Source of the DNA: Natrinema amylolyticus_A
GTDB lineage: Archaea > Halobacteriota > Halobacteria > Halobacteriales > Natrialbaceae
Assembly: GCF_042678045.1 (NCBI RefSeq)
Contig: NZ_JBHUDI010000001.1
Location: 186,001-250,000 of the forward strand
Reading direction: 5' to 3'
DNA length: 64,000 bases
In this document: piece by piece, positions 18,228 through 26,763 of the stretch
Layout: every line of letters starts with the position of its first letter
Position numbering within the stretch: the stretch's first letter is position 1
The notes under the pieces: model-generated
Told to the model about the DNA's origin: nothing
What the model saw: the letters and a program-made list of their open reading frames with translations, nothing else
Databases searched by the model: none
Made by a program: the position numbers and the translations under genes

Positions 18228-18773
18228 TCAGTGATCTCCGTAGTCCTTCTCGCCGGCCTCGATCGGCACCTCGAGCCAGTTGTCCATCGGTGGCAGCGGA
18301 CACTCGTACTGATCCGAGTAGGCACACGTCGGGTTGTACGCCTCGTTGAAATCGAGGATCCAGTCGCCGTCGCTCGTCCGGTGGCTGTCGACCTCGAGGT
18401 CGAGATACCGGCCAGCCCCGTAGGTCTCGTTTCCGCTGGTCGCGTCGCGGAAGGGCACCCACAGCCGGTCGTCGTCGGGTTCGGACTTGTAGGCCTGCAA
18501 CGTTACGTCCTCGCCGTCGACCGTAAACTGGAACTCACCCCATTCGAGGTACTCCTGTTCGCCGTCCGTACTCGTCCCGACGGTGATCCGCTCTGGGTCG
18601 TCGTACTCCTCGAGGGGGAGTTCGAACCGGTAGTCCTCGTCGATGGGATAGTACTCGAGGCCGTCAAACGACTCGCGTTCGTCCGGCGAGAGCGGCGAGT
18701 GTGGATGCTCGCCGAAGTACTGATCCTTCTGTTCGCGCTGGGTCTCGATCGCGTCACGCCAGTCGGATGCCAT
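18228..18773 (-). CDS. DUF1684 domain protein
   Basis: 181 residues from ATG 18773, the start with MASDWRDAIETQREQKDQYF usual for this family; the frame is open 27 bases further. Conserved blocks seen: FDGLEYYPID, WVPFRDATSGNETYGAGRYLD, and DFNEAYNPTCAYSDQYECPLPP at the end, matching DUF1684. Function is unknown; no signal peptide, so cytoplasmic. It converges on the VIT1-like gene. The high acidic content is typical of the organism. Confidence 0.85.
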   Translation of the reverse strand: MASDWRDAIETQREQKDQYFGEHPHSPLSPDERESFDGLEYYPIDEDYRFELPLEEYDDPERITVGTSTDGEQEYLEWGEFQFTVDGEDVTLQAYKSEPDDDRLWVPFRDATSGNETYGAGRYLDLEVDSHRTSDGDWILDFNEAYNPTCAYSDQYECPLPPMDNWLEVPIEAGEKDYGDH

Positions 18774-18936
18774 CTGTACTGTTCGGTACGGACTCGACAC
18801 ATATGGTTCATCGGGCGACAGCGTTCGGATCGTCCTCGAATCGTTTCGAGGCCGAACGGCTCACAACGGGTGCTATGCTCGAGTTCCCTCGCCAGTGTTG
18901 GTGTTGATGTTGGTTCTCCGGTATTGACCAGCGGTT

Positions 18937-18986
18937 CATACGGTCTGCCGTAATGGTTTACAACTGACTGTCAGGAGTCCGTATCA
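18937..18986 (+). repeat. Dispersed palindromic intergenic element, copy D (short form)
   Basis: CATACGGTCTGCCGTAAT at one end and CTGTCAGGAGTCCGTATCA at the other match the outer blocks of copies A-C, but the inner GC-rich stem is missing. It lies between the divergent DUF1684 gene and the DHA2 transporter. Looks like an internally deleted or ends-only form. Confidence 0.6.
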
Positions 18987-19086
18987 GTGACGGGGGGATA
19001 TGAACCGGCGATTTTGAGGTATCTGCCAGCACCGTCTGTGTCGTCACGGTCCATGCTATTTGAGGCACAAACGTGTTAGACCACTC

Positions 19087-20817
19087 ATGGCTTCAGGCGG
19101 CCCTACTTCCAGCGGAAGTACTCGTCTCTCTACGGACGTAAAGACGAGAGTACAGTACTGGGCCCCGGCAATCGCCGTGAGTCTGACGACGTTCATCGTG
19201 GTCCTCAATGCATCCCTGATGAACGTGGCGATCCCCACGATGGTGGACGAGTTCGATACCACGGTCACCGTGATTCAAGGGGCGGTTGCACTCTACTCGC
19301 TGGTGACAGCTGCGCTGGTTCTCCCAGCCGGGACGCTGCCGTCTCGGCATAGTATTCGGCGTGTACTGACAGTCGCACTGATCGTCTATGCCGGTGGGAC
19401 GCTGGTGGCGTCGATTAGCTGGAATACGACGATCCTCTATCTCGGCTGGTCGCTCATCCAGGGTTCCGCGGCCGCTGTGATATTTCCTCTGACGTTCACT
19501 GTACTGATACTCAGTTACGAAGACGATGACCGGGCGACGGCATTCGGACTGTTGGCTGGCGTGAGCGGGGTTGGCTCAACTATTGGACCGATTATCGGTG
19601 GCGCACTCACCACGTACGCGAGTTGGCGGTGGGGATTTACGTTGCAACTCGTCGGTGTGGGAGTCGTTCTCTTCTTCGCGCAGTATGTGAGCACGAACCC
19701 ACTGTCAGAAACACCCAGTTCACTGGATAAAGGTGGGACAGCACTGTCAATCGTCGGTTCGACGTCGCTCGTCACTGGATTCCTTCTGAGCGGGAAATAC
19801 GGATGGTTAGTCGAACGGCGGCCGTTTGTCGTCGGCGAGATGCAGTTCAATCCGTTCGGGACGTCGCCGGCGATCTGGTTTCTCGGAGTCGGACTGCTCG
19901 GGTTCGCCGCGTTCGTTCAGTACGAACGTCGACTGGAACGGGCTGGGAAGTCGCCGCTCGTTCCGTTGCACGTCCTGACGAACCGCCCGTTTTTGGCCGG
20001 CGTTCTCACCTACAACATGCGCTCGATCGTCTCGGCTGGCTTCTTTTTTATCTTCCCGGTCTATCTCCAGGCAGTACTCGGATACACTGCCTTTGAAACT
20101 GGGGTCGCGCTGTTACCGTATTCACTCGCGTCGATCCTTTTCTCGACGGTTACGCCCAACTGGAGGAAGTACATCTCGCCAAAGACCCTTATCCAGATCG
20201 GTATCGTGTGTATGGGCGTTGCGCTGGTGCTGTTGTACGAACAGACAGGCCCCGGTCAAACGATCGTCAGGATGGCACTCCCGGTGGCGCTTTACGGGGC
20301 CGGCGTCGGACTCATACTGGCACAGATCACCAATATGACGATGTCGGCCGTTCCGACCGCGTACTCCGCCGAGGCATCCGGCGTCCTGAACGTCAGCTAT
20401 TCGATCGGGTTTTCTCTGGGGACCGCAGTGATCGGCTCGTATTTTCTCGGCCGATTCTATGGGAGTGTCGTCGATGGAGTACTCCGAGCGGAACACGAGA
20501 CCGTTTCGGCCGAGCAACGAAATGATCTGGTGATCGCGCTCGAAGATGCAGCAGAGACGGCGACCGACGCCACACAGCAACAGTTCCTGAACCAGCTCAC
20601 ACCGACGCAACGACAGTTGCTCGAGGGGATCTTTGAGGCTGCGATGTTCGACGCACAACGGGCGGCGCTGCTCCTCCTCGTGCTGGTCGTGTTGTTCCTG
20701 CTTCTCGCATCGACGTTCTTGCCACGGCAGATACCGGACGCCGACGATCGAACCGACCTCCCCGAATCATCCCAGGATTCACCACGTGAGACATCTGAAA
20801 CAGCCGTGGAAGACTAA
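19087..20817 (+). CDS. DHA2-family (14-TMS) MFS transporter
   Basis: 576 residues from ATG 19087 (a TTG at 19060 is in frame). Fourteen hydrophobic segments; motif LNASLMNVAIPTMVDEFDTT in helix 1, LVLPAGTLPSRHSIRRVL as the helix 2-3 loop, and GVSGVGSTIGPIIGGALTTYASWRWGF as motif C, marking a drug:H+ antiporter of the DHA2 type. A long hydrophilic segment (about residues 465-515) precedes the last helix, as is common in archaeal members. Integral membrane exporter; substrate unknown. Codon use here is slightly less GC-rich than in the first 18 kb. Confidence 0.9.
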   Translation: MASGGPTSSGSTRLSTDVKTRVQYWAPAIAVSLTTFIVVLNASLMNVAIPTMVDEFDTTVTVIQGAVALYSLVTAALVLPAGTLPSRHSIRRVLTVALIVYAGGTLVASISWNTTILYLGWSLIQGSAAAVIFPLTFTVLILSYEDDDRATAFGLLAGVSGVGSTIGPIIGGALTTYASWRWGFTLQLVGVGVVLFFAQYVSTNPLSETPSSLDKGGTALSIVGSTSLVTGFLLSGKYGWLVERRPFVVGEMQFNPFGTSPAIWFLGVGLLGFAAFVQYERRLERAGKSPLVPLHVLTNRPFLAGVLTYNMRSIVSAGFFFIFPVYLQAVLGYTAFETGVALLPYSLASILFSTVTPNWRKYISPKTLIQIGIVCMGVALVLLYEQTGPGQTIVRMALPVALYGAGVGLILAQITNMTMSAVPTAYSAEASGVLNVSYSIGFSLGTAVIGSYFLGRFYGSVVDGVLRAEHETVSAEQRNDLVIALEDAAETATDATQQQFLNQLTPTQRQLLEGIFEAAMFDAQRAALLLLVLVVLFLLLASTFLPRQIPDADDRTDLPESSQDSPRETSETAVED

Positions 20818-20861
20818 CCGAACACACCACACTGGACACCTCTGATGTAGGCTGTTGCGCG

Positions 20862-21330
20862 TTGGGCCAGACGGTATCGGAATTCAAGCCACGGACGAAT
20901 CGAGAGCGAATCCCGATTGCGCACGTTGGAGTGCCGGTTCCGGACATCGATGCCGCGCTCGATTGGTACGAGGGGGTTCTGGACTTTCAGCGCCTCCTCG
21001 GTCCAGTAGAGGTCGACGGCGACGAAGACTCACAAATGGCAGAACTCTGTCGAGATGTCCTCGGCGAATTCGACACGGTGAGAATCGCACACACAGCGAC
21101 TGGTAATTCTTCCACGTCTTTGTTGTCGACCCAGATATCGGCGAGTTCGCCGCTGAGATCGAGGATGCGGGAGGCAACCATCATACGGACATCTGGTATC
21201 TCTTTCCGGATCAAGAGTACCGGATGACCTACTGCAAGGACCCGCGGGAGAACATCATCGAAATCTACACCCATGGGTACCAGCAGACCTACAGCAATCA
21301 GGAGCAACCGCTTGCTTCACCGCTGTCGTT
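20862..21330 (+). pseudogene. VOC/glyoxalase-family protein, broken
   Basis: The first frame encodes IAHVGVPVPDIDAALDWYEGVLDFQ and continues to TVRIAHTATGN at about 21105. From about 21110 the homologous frame shifts to FHVFVVDPDIGEF and runs through WYLFPDQEYRMTYCKDPRENIIEIYTH, the C-terminal betas of a vicinal-oxygen-chelate protein. Compared with the family about 15-20 residues that normally join these parts (the GFEIFEF... stretch) are missing, so there was a deletion as well as a frame change. No good start codon is seen either (TTG 20862). Non-functional relic of a lactoylglutathione lyase-like or dioxygenase-like gene. Confidence 0.8.
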
Positions 21331-21527
21331 TCTCCGCTTTCTAGTCAGTATCTGGTTCGTGACTGTCACCACTCTCCGAGTCGTTATTCGTTTCTCCCGG
21401 CGGTGTGACGACCTTGCTAGAAGTGTGACTGGGTCGATCCGTCACGAGGGGGTAACACGACGGGAAAGACGTTCAGGAGAACCACCACCGACTTCATATC
21501 AATATATGTTGTGCATAAATAAATCAG

Positions 21528-22223
21528 TCATTCGTCTTGCACAGCGAGATTGATGTACGGGAGGACAAATTCGACGAGTTGGCGTTCGGCTTTTCGCAAG
21601 TGATTCGAGGCGGTCGTCTTCGTAATCTCCATTTCGTCGGCGATTTCTTCGAGCGTCACCTCGCGGGGGATTTCGAAGTAGCCCAGCTCGGCTGCCTTAT
21701 TAAGAAATTCACGCTGCCGTGGCGGGATTGAGGCAAGCAGCTCCTGCCACTCGGCGCGGCTTGGCATCACTTCTCGCCGGAAGTCTTGTGTGATTCGCTC
21801 AACTGTTACAGCACCAAAGTCGGAGAGAAAGTCGATCGCTTCGGACAGTTCACTCCGATCCCTCAATAACAGGTCAAAGCACTCACACCCGTCGACTAAT
21901 TCAGTTGGCCCGATCGGAAGGTAGCCTTCGTACATGAGCGCTTGGAGTGGAGTCACCTCGGGAAGTCGTCCGCGAAGTAGTACTGTCGCCGCTGCTCGTC
22001 CGTCTCGAGTCTGATAGCGTTCGATGACGTCGAGTGTGTTTACCGAGTCGTGTTCGCGAATTACTTCGAAGACGGCATCGCAGTCACGAGCTTCGATTGC
22101 GAGCATCCCGATGTATCGATTGTTGCGGAAGGTCGATGCGATAAACTCGCCGAAGACGTCGTGGTTGGCCAACTCTGCGGTCCAGTCGTTTTCATACTGG
22201 ACACAAACCTTCGCAGTGAGCAT
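21528..22223 (-). CDS. Bat-type HTH-10 transcriptional regulator
   Basis: 231 residues. The C-terminal ~55 residues are the haloarchaeal HTH-10 domain (LLASIPPRQREFLNKAAELGYFEIPREVTLEEIADEMEITKTTASNHLRKAERQLV split over the helices), as in the bacterio-opsin activator Bat. The N-terminal ~155 residues are a probable sensor domain without a family name I can give. It lies 57 bases downstream of the MmgE/PrpD gene on the same strand and is the obvious candidate regulator of this catabolic cluster (inference). Cytoplasmic. Confidence 0.85.
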   Translation of the reverse strand: MLTAKVCVQYENDWTAELANHDVFGEFIASTFRNNRYIGMLAIEARDCDAVFEVIREHDSVNTLDVIERYQTRDGRAAATVLLRGRLPEVTPLQALMYEGYLPIGPTELVDGCECFDLLLRDRSELSEAIDFLSDFGAVTVERITQDFRREVMPSRAEWQELLASIPPRQREFLNKAAELGYFEIPREVTLEEIADEMEITKTTASNHLRKAERQLVEFVLPYINLAVQDE

Positions 22224-22279
22224 CGTTCACAGTGATTCGCACCTGTCGGTAAAACCCCTCGTATCGGCAATAGAGAGTG

Positions 22280-23590
22280 TTAGTGTGACCATAGGTTGAT
22301 GAGCTCTGCGACGGGGGTCGCTGGAGTAGTGAGGTAGTCGGCTCCCTCATCGATAACGGTTGGCGCTACCGTCGGAGTGACGAGGCGACGGGCCTTTTCA
22401 CGTCGTTCTCGGTCGCTTAGCGGCCGTTCACGGGAGCCACGTGGTCGAGTCAGTGGCGATGCGTACGTCTCCGTGGCAGTTTCAATTTCGACGCGAGCGA
22501 GACACTCGTTAGGGAAGCGCTGATCGAGATCGTCGTCGACAACGAGATTGACACATTCTTCGAGAGAACGTATCTCCGCATCAGTTCGTGTCGCCGTTGT
22601 ATGTTCAGCCTGCGTGAATCGTCCTCGAGAGAGGGCGGCCGCGATTGGATACGGGTAGGAGTACTGCGCTGCTTCGGGACTCTCCGGCTGACGTGTCTGG
22701 AGGTGTGTCGCCTCCTCAAACGTCGCTACGTGGATTGCGTTCACCAGATCTGGATCGATGTCGTACTCGTCGGTGAGTGTCAAGACAGCCTCGACACCGG
22801 GTTGGGCCCATCGACAGCATGGATAGGGCTTGAGATACCCTCGTGTCACGTGATGTACATCGTCAAGGGTATCGAGGACGTCACTTTCATCGAACACAGT
22901 TCCCGAGCCGGTAAAGCCAGACGCAGCGAGATGTGTCGCGACGACCCCCACGTACGCCCCCCACCCGATACCATCTTTGGTCATGCCGGGATTCTCGACG
23001 CCGCGCATGATCGGCGTCCGCGGCGCATGGTACTCAGCGACGCTCAGCGCGTGTGCCGTCGCTGTCGGCGAAAGATCAAACAACCGAGCGGTTGCCGCCG
23101 CCGCTCCGAGTGCGCCCCACGAGCCAGTTCCGGTGTAGACGTCATCGATGGTGTGGATCGCCAGTCCGGCCCGCACGGCGAGTTCGTAGCCGACGAATAT
23201 CGCGTCGAGGAGGTCACCGATCGAAGCATCGACGGTTTCTGCGGCAGCGAGCGCCGGTGGTACGACGACGGCGGCGGGATGGCCCTTGACCTCGCGGTGA
23301 CCGTCGTCAACGTCGAGAGCGTTAGCTGCGATGCCGTTGGCAAGCGCAGCACCTTCTGCTGAGACTGTCCTCGCCGAGTCGTCGAGGAGGGTAGCCTTGG
23401 CAGCGACCGCCTGCCCACCGAGGCGCGTCAGTGCGTATTCTCGGGTGATATCAACACCCGCTTGGCGGTAGCCTGCTGTTATCGCGGCGAGGGTATCGAG
23501 TGTTCGTACACGAACCTCGTTCGCTACCACCTCGGGAACGTCGTCGAGCCCTGCCGTCTGGACGAAGTCGACAGCCTGCTGTGTACCCAT
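22280..23590 (-). CDS. MmgE/PrpD family protein
   Basis: 436 residues. The family comprises 2-methylcitrate dehydratase, cis-aconitate decarboxylase and related lyases. Typical features: DTLAAITAGYR near the start, GAALANGIAANALDVDDGH, HPAAVVVPPALAAAE, the helical MRGVENPGMTKDGIGWGAYVGV and GYLKPYPCCRWAQPGVEA. The exact substrate cannot be told. Its ATG overlaps the Rieske stop (TAATG), so it is translationally coupled and third in an operon amidohydrolase - Rieske - PrpD. There is no methylcitrate synthase or lyase nearby, which argues against propionate metabolism. Confidence 0.88.
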   Translation of the reverse strand: MGTQQAVDFVQTAGLDDVPEVVANEVRVRTLDTLAAITAGYRQAGVDITREYALTRLGGQAVAAKATLLDDSARTVSAEGAALANGIAANALDVDDGHREVKGHPAAVVVPPALAAAETVDASIGDLLDAIFVGYELAVRAGLAIHTIDDVYTGTGSWGALGAAAATARLFDLSPTATAHALSVAEYHAPRTPIMRGVENPGMTKDGIGWGAYVGVVATHLAASGFTGSGTVFDESDVLDTLDDVHHVTRGYLKPYPCCRWAQPGVEAVLTLTDEYDIDPDLVNAIHVATFEEATHLQTRQPESPEAAQYSYPYPIAAALSRGRFTQAEHTTATRTDAEIRSLEECVNLVVDDDLDQRFPNECLARVEIETATETYASPLTRPRGSRERPLSDRERREKARRLVTPTVAPTVIDEGADYLTTPATPVAELINLWSH

Positions 23591-24057
23591 TACAGGTAGA
23601 CGACGACTTGTTCGTTTTCCACGTCGACTTCGTATGTATCGACCGGCGGTTCGTCACCCTCGATAGATGCACCACAGTCGCAGCCGCCATCGGTGTCCAC
23701 CGTGGACGCGTCAGTCGACGATGCTTCGACGGCTGTCTCGAACGACCGAGCACGAACCTTGTGGGGATTGAACACCGATTCGCCCGTCTCGATCTCGAAC
23801 TCCCAGCCGTGCCACGGACACCGCAAGATGTGGCCGGCGTCTTTCCACTCGATATCGCCGGGCTCAGTGGCGGCTGTCGTGCCAGTCACCTTGCCCTCAC
23901 ACAGGGGCGCTCGCTGGTGCGGACAGTCGTTCTTGAGCGCGTAGTACTCTCCGTCAACGTTGAATACACCGACCGAGTGACCATCTAACTCGACGATCAT
24001 TCGGTCCCCAGGCGGGAGTTCGTCAGTGGTGCAGATTTCAAATCGTTTGTCACTCAT
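23590..24057 (-). CDS. Stand-alone Rieske [2Fe-2S] ferredoxin
   Basis: 155 residues. Cluster ligands are C45-H47 in CPHQRAPLC and C80-H83 in CPWHGWEF, the dioxygenase-ferredoxin type of Rieske motif; no catalytic oxygenase domain. Normally it passes electrons to an oxygenase. Oddity: between the Rieske core and the last beta strand there is an insert of about 30 residues with GGCDCG, adding a Cys pair not usual for the family, and the segment between the two ligand pairs is longer than in small ferredoxins. Starts 4 bases after the amidohydrolase stop. No oxygenase or reductase gene is visible nearby. Confidence 0.88.
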   Translation of the reverse strand: MSDKRFEICTTDELPPGDRMIVELDGHSVGVFNVDGEYYALKNDCPHQRAPLCEGKVTGTTAATEPGDIEWKDAGHILRCPWHGWEFEIETGESVFNPHKVRARSFETAVEASSTDASTVDTDGGCDCGASIEGDEPPVDTYEVDVENEQVVVYL

Positions 24058-24061
24058 CGAA

Positions 24062-25183
24062 TCACGTCCAGTCAGTCGGGAGGCTCTCGGGGTCGTCCGG
24101 GAGGTCGTAAAGTTCCTGTGCGTTACCGGCCATTACGGCGTGTTCCATTTCGTCGGGCATCGGTGGCAGTGCGTACAGTGGTGAGTCTGTATCCCAGTGT
24201 GGGTAGTCGCTGGCGAACATCACCGTGTCTTCAGCGTGCATCATCTCGAGAATCTGAAGGAGATGTTCGGGGTCGTCCGGTTCTTCAATCGGTTGGGTGG
24301 TAAATCGAACCTGGTCACGGACGTACTCACTCGGCGGTTTCTGCAGGTACGGGACCTGTGCCCGAAGCGCCTTCCAATCCTTGTCCATCCGCCACAGGAA
24401 GTGCGGAACCCAACTGAGGCCGCCTTCGATGACGACGAATTCGAGGTCTGGGAACTTCGGAAGGACCCCCTCGGCGACGAGACTCACGAGCTGTCCCATC
24501 GCGTACGTCCCGAGGAGGACGTGCCATTCGAAGTACGTGTTCGGATGTCCGGCTCCCGTCGCGGGACGCGTCGCGCCGTGGCCCTCCGTGTACGGGTGCA
24601 TCGCAATTGGCAAGCCCATCTCTTCGGCGGCTTCGTACATGGGCCAGTAGTACTCGTGTCCATAGGGGAGTTGCGCCGCCATCGGCATCACAACCTGAAC
24701 GATACGCGGATGGTCTCCCAATTCACGAATCATCTCGGCCATTCGCTCGGGTTTCTGTGGGGCTGCCAGGAGTGACCCGACGAATGGACCGCCTTCCGAA
24801 AGCCAGGTGTCGATAACCCACTTGTTGTTAGCTACGGCGAGTTCAGCCGCGTAATCGCGATTCGGCAGAGCAGTGAGGTTGAGATAGGAGTTGCCAGTCA
24901 GGATCGCGTAGTCGACACCGAACTCCTCGAGATGATGTTCTTTCATCTTCTCGACGCTCGAACCAGCAGGGCCGCCGTCATCAGGCACTGCATCGCGGCG
25001 TGAGAACTCTGCGACATTGTCGTAGAGTATCTCGGGCGCTTGGACGCCACGGTCTTTATACTGTTCAGGGAGATACTCGACGATCTCTGCAGGATCTGTC
25101 CACTTCTGGTGAATGTCGCAGTCGATAAGTGTCGGACCATTCACATCCGACGACGTCGATTGCGTAGTCTGTCGTCTGCTCAT
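24062..25183 (-). CDS. Amidohydrolase-2 family protein (ACMSD-like, TIM-barrel metal hydrolase/decarboxylase)
   Basis: 373 residues from ATG 25183; the frame is open 49 codons upstream but that stretch is not family-like and includes the promoter. It begins with IDCDIHQKW, carries IAMHPYTEGHGA as the metal His region, FVVIEGGLSWVPHFLWRMDKDWKA, and DTVMFASDYPHWD near the end, all signs of the amidohydrolase-2/ACMSD group, which decarboxylates or hydrolyses ring-derived acids. First gene of the operon with the Rieske and PrpD genes. A TATA box lies about 60 bases upstream. Cytoplasmic, Zn2+- or Mn2+-dependent by family. Confidence 0.88.
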   Translation of the reverse strand: MSRRQTTQSTSSDVNGPTLIDCDIHQKWTDPAEIVEYLPEQYKDRGVQAPEILYDNVAEFSRRDAVPDDGGPAGSSVEKMKEHHLEEFGVDYAILTGNSYLNLTALPNRDYAAELAVANNKWVIDTWLSEGGPFVGSLLAAPQKPERMAEMIRELGDHPRIVQVVMPMAAQLPYGHEYYWPMYEAAEEMGLPIAMHPYTEGHGATRPATGAGHPNTYFEWHVLLGTYAMGQLVSLVAEGVLPKFPDLEFVVIEGGLSWVPHFLWRMDKDWKALRAQVPYLQKPPSEYVRDQVRFTTQPIEEPDDPEHLLQILEMMHAEDTVMFASDYPHWDTDSPLYALPPMPDEMEHAVMAGNAQELYDLPDDPESLPTDWT

Positions 25184-25239
25184 TGCACAAGAACACCAAA
25201 CACCAACACGAGGGTAAGTTTCCGGGCAAACTTGTATCG

Positions 25240-25251
25240 TGTATTTAAGTA
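25240..25251 (-). promoter_or_regulatory. Putative TATA box of the amidohydrolase operon
   Basis: On the minus strand ACTTAAATAC lies about 60 bases before the ATG at 25183. The remainder of the interval to 25621 holds no supported gene; the nitrilase promoter should be within its last 100 bases, where CAATATAACC (about 25528) is the best TATA candidate. Confidence 0.45.
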
Positions 25252-25621
25252 TGGTTGGTAGAGACGAAAATCTAGATAAGCGCTCTCGCGCCCTCCTCAC
25301 GCAGTTTGTCACGTAAGCAGGGCCAATCACAGTCTTCGTCTGTGGCAGGGCTGTGCAACTCGTCCGCCGAGCACGGGTAAGTTGCTAGTAGCCAAGCTGC
25401 GTGTCATGGCGCTTCTCGGTCGGACAGAGAACGTTGATCGTGTTTCCGCGGCCGAACACGTCGCATATCGCTGCGTGCTCTCTCGTTGTGCCGAACTGTG
25501 TTGGAGCTGTCTGGGAATTCACCAGTATCAATATAACCCTTGGAATTGTGGGTGTGAAATCTTAGGCCACTTACGTTCCGATCAGTAAGTATGTGCGATT
25601 CATCAAATCGGGGCACTATCG

Positions 25622-26392
25622 ATGACTGAGCCACGCATTGCAACCTGTCAGTTTGAACCGGAACTCGGGAATATCGACGCGAATCTCGACCACATCGAAC
25701 GACTAGCCGCTAGTGTCTGCGACAATACCGCCCTTGCTGTGTTCCCCGAACTCTGTGTCACAGGCTACGATGTTGACCTTGTCCAGTCGACCCAGATAGC
25801 CGTTCCAGGACCAATCACTGACCGTCTTCGAACAATCGTTCGTGAAACAGGCGTCGACCTCGTCGTCGGCCTTCCGGAAATTGATGGAGACACCATCTAT
25901 AATTCGCTGGTGTATCTCTCGGCGGACGGTGTTGAGGGTGTCTATCGAAAACAACGACTGTGGGGCGCTGAAGCCGACTCTTTCAGCGCAGCGGCCGAGC
26001 CGACAGTTGTCGAGACGCCGGTTGGACGAGCTGGCTTCCTGTTGTGTTACGACCTGAACTTCCCCGAACTCGCACTCGAGTACAGCAACGCAGATTGTGA
26101 TATCCTCATCGTGAGTGCAGCGTGGCGTGAATCGTTCGAGCGCGACTGGCGCGTACTCTGTCGTGCTCGCGCACTCGATCAGACGTGTTTCGTCGTCGGC
26201 TCGAATCACTGTGGCAGCCAGAGAGGACGTCGACACGCCGGCTCAAGCCTCATTGCAAGTCCCCAGGGAGAGATCGTCGCACAGACCACGACTGGCATCG
26301 CGACTGCATCGACGGCAGTTACCCCTGAAACGCTCTCGGTTGCCCGTGAGCGCAATCCAGTCCGCCAGTCCCGACGGAAAAACATGGATTGA
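25622..26392 (+). CDS. Carbon-nitrogen hydrolase (nitrilase superfamily)
   Basis: 256 residues with the complete Glu-Lys-Cys triad: E43 in FPELC, K110 in YRKQRLW, and C142 in LLCYDLNFPE. It hydrolyses a nitrile or amide carbon-nitrogen bond to release ammonia; the substrate is unknown. It is divergent from the amidohydrolase operon (438 bases between the starts) and followed, after a palindromic element, by an ABC importer, so it may act on the imported compound (inference). Cytoplasmic. Confidence 0.9.
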   Translation: MTEPRIATCQFEPELGNIDANLDHIERLAASVCDNTALAVFPELCVTGYDVDLVQSTQIAVPGPITDRLRTIVRETGVDLVVGLPEIDGDTIYNSLVYLSADGVEGVYRKQRLWGAEADSFSAAAEPTVVETPVGRAGFLLCYDLNFPELALEYSNADCDILIVSAAWRESFERDWRVLCRARALDQTCFVVGSNHCGSQRGRRHAGSSLIASPQGEIVAQTTTGIATASTAVTPETLSVARERNPVRQSRRKNMD

Positions 26393-26406
26393 GATCGTTC
26401 CCGCAC

Positions 26407-26492
26407 TGATACGGTCTGCTGTCCCGTTGTCTCGGCGCACCTGCAGGACTGGTCACGAGTGTGCCAGAACCCGCTGACAGGTGTCCGTATGA
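26407..26492 (+). repeat. Dispersed palindromic intergenic element, copy B
   Basis: Begins GATACGGTCTGCTGTCCCG, has GGCGCACCTGCAGGACTGGTC in two overlapping blocks shared with copy A, and ends CTGACAGGTGTCCGTATGA as in the reverse of copy C. Right after the nitrilase stop. The rest of the 26393-26763 interval has the ABC operon promoter and no other gene. Confidence 0.75.
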
Positions 26493-26702
26493 AGCGCGAG
26501 GATTCTTTTGCAGAATGACGGGACATTCGACGTCTCGAGGCGACTTTTCTACTCCCTGAAAAGCATCGGGTTCATATGCTACGTATCCCTCAAACGGAGG
26601 GTGTGTTTTCGGTACGAATTGGCGCGTGTCTCCCGTTCGGAGTTCCGTGACGATCACAGCTACTGTCGATACCAGAATGGCCCGGTGCTGTTGACAACCC
26701 CT

Positions 26703-26713
26703 CATATAAAGGT
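26703..26713 (+). promoter_or_regulatory. Putative TATA box of the ABC importer operon
   Basis: CATATAAAGG lies about 55 bases before the ATG at 26764, in the most AT-rich part of the interval. A second AT-rich stretch (TATTAATATG, about 26717) is an alternative. Confidence 0.4.
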
Positions 26714-26763
26714 TGTATTAATATGCGTCAATATACAGGGTCTTTGCTGAAGAACTACTTGCT

